Origin: Candidatus Hydrogenedentota bacterium
Lineage (GTDB): Bacteria; Hydrogenedentota; Hydrogenedentia; Hydrogenedentales; SLHB01
Length of the DNA stretch: 7,549 nt
Direction of reading: 5' to 3'
Assembly (NCBI GenBank): GCA_016934125.1
Contig: JAFGTL010000633.1
Location: 1-7,549 of the forward strand
Under the pieces are notes generated by a model. That model was given only the letters and a program-made list of their open reading frames with translations. It did not search any database and had not been told where the DNA came from. The translations under genes and the position numbers were made by a program. Shown here piece by piece: positions 5,556-7,549 of this stretch; position 1 is the first letter of the stretch; every line of letters begins with the position of its first letter.

Positions 5556-6878
5556 ATGGGACAACCGCTCGTACATGTGCTGGTGGTGAATTGGAAGGGG
5601 CGCCCGCACCTGAAGGAGTGTTTCGACTCGCTTCTGGGCGGCTCGTATCCCAACGCCCGGTTTGTGCTCATCGATAATGCGAGCGAGGATGGCTCGCTCG
5701 AGTTCTTCCGCACGCACTACAGCGCCGATCCGCGGGTGGATCTCGTGTGTTGCGAGTCGAACCTCGGGTGGTCGCGGGCGAACAACATCGGCATCGAGCG
5801 GGCCCTCGAGGCGGGCGCGGACTACATCTTCCTCCTCAACGATGACACGGTGACGGCCCCGGACGCTATTACGGATCTCGTGGCCATGGCGGAGAACCGG
5901 CCCGAGATCGGCGCGCTCGCGCCGAAAATGCTCCTCTACCACCATCCCGACTTGATCAACTCGATCGGCATCGAGTGTTCCATCGCGGGCACGGGGTGGG
6001 ATCTCGGCCTGGGCCGGTTGGACAGTCCGAAGTGGCATGAGCCGCGCAAGGTGCTGGGGGTATGCGGGGGCGCGTGTTTCCTGCGGGCGGAGGCCGTGCG
6101 GAAGGCGGGGGTGCTCCCGGCGGATTTCGACATTTACCTCGACGATCTCGACCTTTGCCTGCGCATCTGGGACGCGGGCTACGAGGTGTGGAGTTGCCCG
6201 GCGGCGGTGGTGTTGCACAAGTTCAGCGCCACCATGGGCCAGGGCGATGCGGCCCGGCGCAAGTATTTTCTCAACACGCGCAACCGGATGCGGCTTGTGC
6301 TCCGCAATTTTCCGGTGTCGAAGGCGTTGTCCATCAAGGCGTCGTTCGCCGTGGCCGAGTTGCGTTCGGTAGGGCGCGCCCTGCTCGACAAGGAGTTCTG
6401 GAAGGTGGGGGCCCACATCCGGGCGTGGCTGGCCAACCTGTCCTATCTGCCGAAGGCCTTGGGCGAACGGAGCCGGCGGCGCAAGGCGGGCGTGGCGAAG
6501 TGCCGGTTCTGGCCGCTGGTGCGCACGGCGCCGCTGTTCTTCCCGGGCGTGGAACTACCCGAGGACGGGTGGTACGCGGAGCAGCAGGTGGACGGCCTGG
6601 CCGTGCGGCCGATCTCGACGCGCGCCCGGCGCGCCGTCCAGCCGGGCAGGTTGCGGGTTACGTGCGTGAACTGCTATCCTCAACTCGGCTCGACGGACAT
6701 TGAGGTGCGGCTGGGCGCGGACAAGGTGGCGCGCCTGCAAACCGACTCGTCCGAGCAGGTGGTTATTCCCGTTGAGCACGCGGGCGCGCTCGAGTTCACG
6801 GCGCGAACGGTGTTCGACGGGGACGACACCGGCTTGGGCATCGACGTCGGCGGATGGCTGCACATCGAGCCGTTGTAG
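5556..6878 (+). CDS. Family 2 glycosyltransferase (rhamnosyltransferase-like) with extra C-terminal domain
   Basis: A 440-aa GT-A fold glycosyltransferase, presumably acting at the inner face of the membrane in surface polysaccharide or glycolipid assembly. The GT2 motifs in order are VNWKG (11-15), IDNASEDGS (39-47), ESNLGWSRANNIGI (67-80), the metal/nucleotide-sugar LNDD (94-97), GGACFLRAEA (171-180) and the acceptor-side DDLDLCLR (196-203), then RKYFLNTRNRMR (235-246), common in rhamnosyltransferase-like members. No transmembrane segment is evident. Residues about 330-440 form a separate, beta-rich tail with GWYAE (338-342) near its start and GLGIDVGGWLHIE (426-438) at its end. An upstream in-frame ATG at 5544 would add four residues but overlaps the TATAAT box. 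Neither start has a good Shine-Dalgarno site: AAGAAGG is 15 nt before 5544. Donor and acceptor cannot be read from the sequence. Confidence 0.88.
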   Translation: MGQPLVHVLVVNWKGRPHLKECFDSLLGGSYPNARFVLIDNASEDGSLEFFRTHYSADPRVDLVCCESNLGWSRANNIGIERALEAGADYIFLLNDDTVTAPDAITDLVAMAENRPEIGALAPKMLLYHHPDLINSIGIECSIAGTGWDLGLGRLDSPKWHEPRKVLGVCGGACFLRAEAVRKAGVLPADFDIYLDDLDLCLRIWDAGYEVWSCPAAVVLHKFSATMGQGDAARRKYFLNTRNRMRLVLRNFPVSKALSIKASFAVAELRSVGRALLDKEFWKVGAHIRAWLANLSYLPKALGERSRRRKAGVAKCRFWPLVRTAPLFFPGVELPEDGWYAEQQVDGLAVRPISTRARRAVQPGRLRVTCVNCYPQLGSTDIEVRLGADKVARLQTDSSEQVVIPVEHAGALEFTARTVFDGDDTGLGIDVGGWLHIEPL

Positions 6879-6972
6879 GCAGGGATCCCTCCGCTTTCCG
6901 TTGCCGCGCTCTATCTCCGGCCGTGTGGCGGGCCGCGCAACGCCGGCTGGGGGCCCGGAGCAGGTGGATTCC

Positions 6973-7549
6973 ATGGCACACTTCGACCTCGGGGCGTATT
7001 TCGACGAGCGCCGCGCATTGATCGAGCGCGCACTCGACGCCCATTTGCCCGCGGGGGACTCGGAGCCCAAGGCCGTGCACGAGGCCATGCGGTACGCGAC
7101 GCTCGGGGGGGGCAAACGCCTGCGGCCCATTCTCGCCTTGGCCGTCGCGGAACTGGCCGGGGGCCCGGCCGAACGTTTCATCGAGGCCGCCTGCGCCATC
7201 GAGCTGGTGCACACGGCGTCGCTGGTGGTCGACGACCTCCCGGCCATGGACGATGCGGCGACACGGCGCGGAAAGCCTTGCGCGCACAAGGTTTATGGCG
7301 AAGCGACCACGATCCTGGCCGCAGTGGGCCTGCTCTCGCTGGCCTTCTCGCTCGTGATCCGCAATGCCCAGGCCTGCGGGGTGTGTAACCAGGCCGACTG
7401 CGTGGCCAACCGGCTGGCCGACGCCATCGGCACGCGCGGCATCATCCATGGCCAGCACGACGATCTCAGCTTCGTCGGCCGCGACGCGAGTATCGAGCAA
7501 CTCGAGGCGGCCTACATGCAGAAGGCCTCGTGCTTGTTCCAGTTGGCCG
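6973..7549 (+). CDS. Polyprenyl diphosphate synthase, geranylgeranyl-diphosphate-synthase-like (5' part)
   Basis: The first 192 residues of a trans-isoprenyl diphosphate synthase; the window ends before the stop. The enzyme condenses isopentenyl diphosphate with allylic diphosphates. Visible motifs are GGGKRLRP (45-52), the first Asp-rich motif DDLPAMDD (87-94) followed by RRGKP (98-102), GEATTILA (109-116), GIIHGQHDDLSF (156-167) and KAS (184-186) at the allylic-site Lys. The second Asp-rich motif lies beyond the edge. The fifth residue before the first Asp motif is Ala82, not the bulky Tyr/Phe typical of farnesyl diphosphate synthases. The stretch around HTASLVVDDLP and ATTILAAVGLLSLAF resembles CrtE-type enzymes, so a C20 or longer product is likelier than C15 (inference). 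The start is supported by AGGTGG at 6962-6967 with a 5-nt spacer. It lies 94 nt after the glycosyltransferase on the same strand, with no obvious terminator between. Confidence 0.9.
   Translation, partial: MAHFDLGAYFDERRALIERALDAHLPAGDSEPKAVHEAMRYATLGGGKRLRPILALAVAELAGGPAERFIEAACAIELVHTASLVVDDLPAMDDAATRRGKPCAHKVYGEATTILAAVGLLSLAFSLVIRNAQACGVCNQADCVANRLADAIGTRGIIHGQHDDLSFVGRDASIEQLEAAYMQKASCLFQLA

Noticed and set aside
5520..6416. - strand open frame of 298 codons opposite the glycosyltransferase
   Set aside because: It is a shadow of the GT2 gene, His/Arg/Pro-rich, with no recognisable motif.
6881..6890. Palindrome AGGGATCCCT just after the glycosyltransferase stop
   Set aside because: Ten bases with no loop and no T-tract; too short to call a terminator or a binding site.

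Overview
This is a GC-rich bacterial window with a strong G/C bias at third codon positions, standard start codons and Shine-Dalgarno sites. It has no phage, plasmid, tRNA or rRNA signature. A secreted sialidase-fold protein, a fumarate-reductase-type flavoprotein and a palindrome-rich intergenic block would fit a free-living or particle-associated bacterium of the Planctomycetota/PVC or Hydrogenedentota sort. That placement is a guess from gene style, not from any marker gene.

Layout. Bases 1-62 look like the last codons of a gene entering from the left on the + strand. After a short convergent gap comes a leftward (- strand) three-gene operon at 4444-264. In transcription order it holds a short-chain dehydrogenase/reductase (4444-3647), an FAD-dependent oxidoreductase of the fumarate reductase/L-aspartate oxidase superfamily (3617-1527), and a signal-peptide-bearing BNR/Asp-box beta-propeller protein annotated as sialidase-like (1487-264). 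The gaps are only 29 and 39 nt and each gene has its own Shine-Dalgarno site. The logic suggests an exported glycan-processing protein served by two cytoplasmic redox enzymes, but the substrate is unknown.

From 4445 to 5555 there is a non-coding stretch of about 1.1 kb between divergent transcription units. It is the oddest part of the window. It contains three copies of a 61-bp element with 15-bp terminal inverted repeats, a 101-bp near-perfect tandem duplication that carries two of them, a repeated 30-bp hairpin module, a further diverged 58-bp repeat, a long GC-rich cruciform-like hairpin, and a 25-bp-period direct repeat near the operon side. It ends in a consensus extended -10 box lying almost on top of the next gene's start codon.

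Rightward from there are a family 2 glycosyltransferase with an extra C-terminal domain (5556-6878) and, after 94 nt, the 5' part of a polyprenyl diphosphate synthase that looks most like geranylgeranyl diphosphate synthases (6973 to the window edge). These two may be co-transcribed. No shared pathway is evident beyond a general link between isoprenoid lipids and surface glycans.
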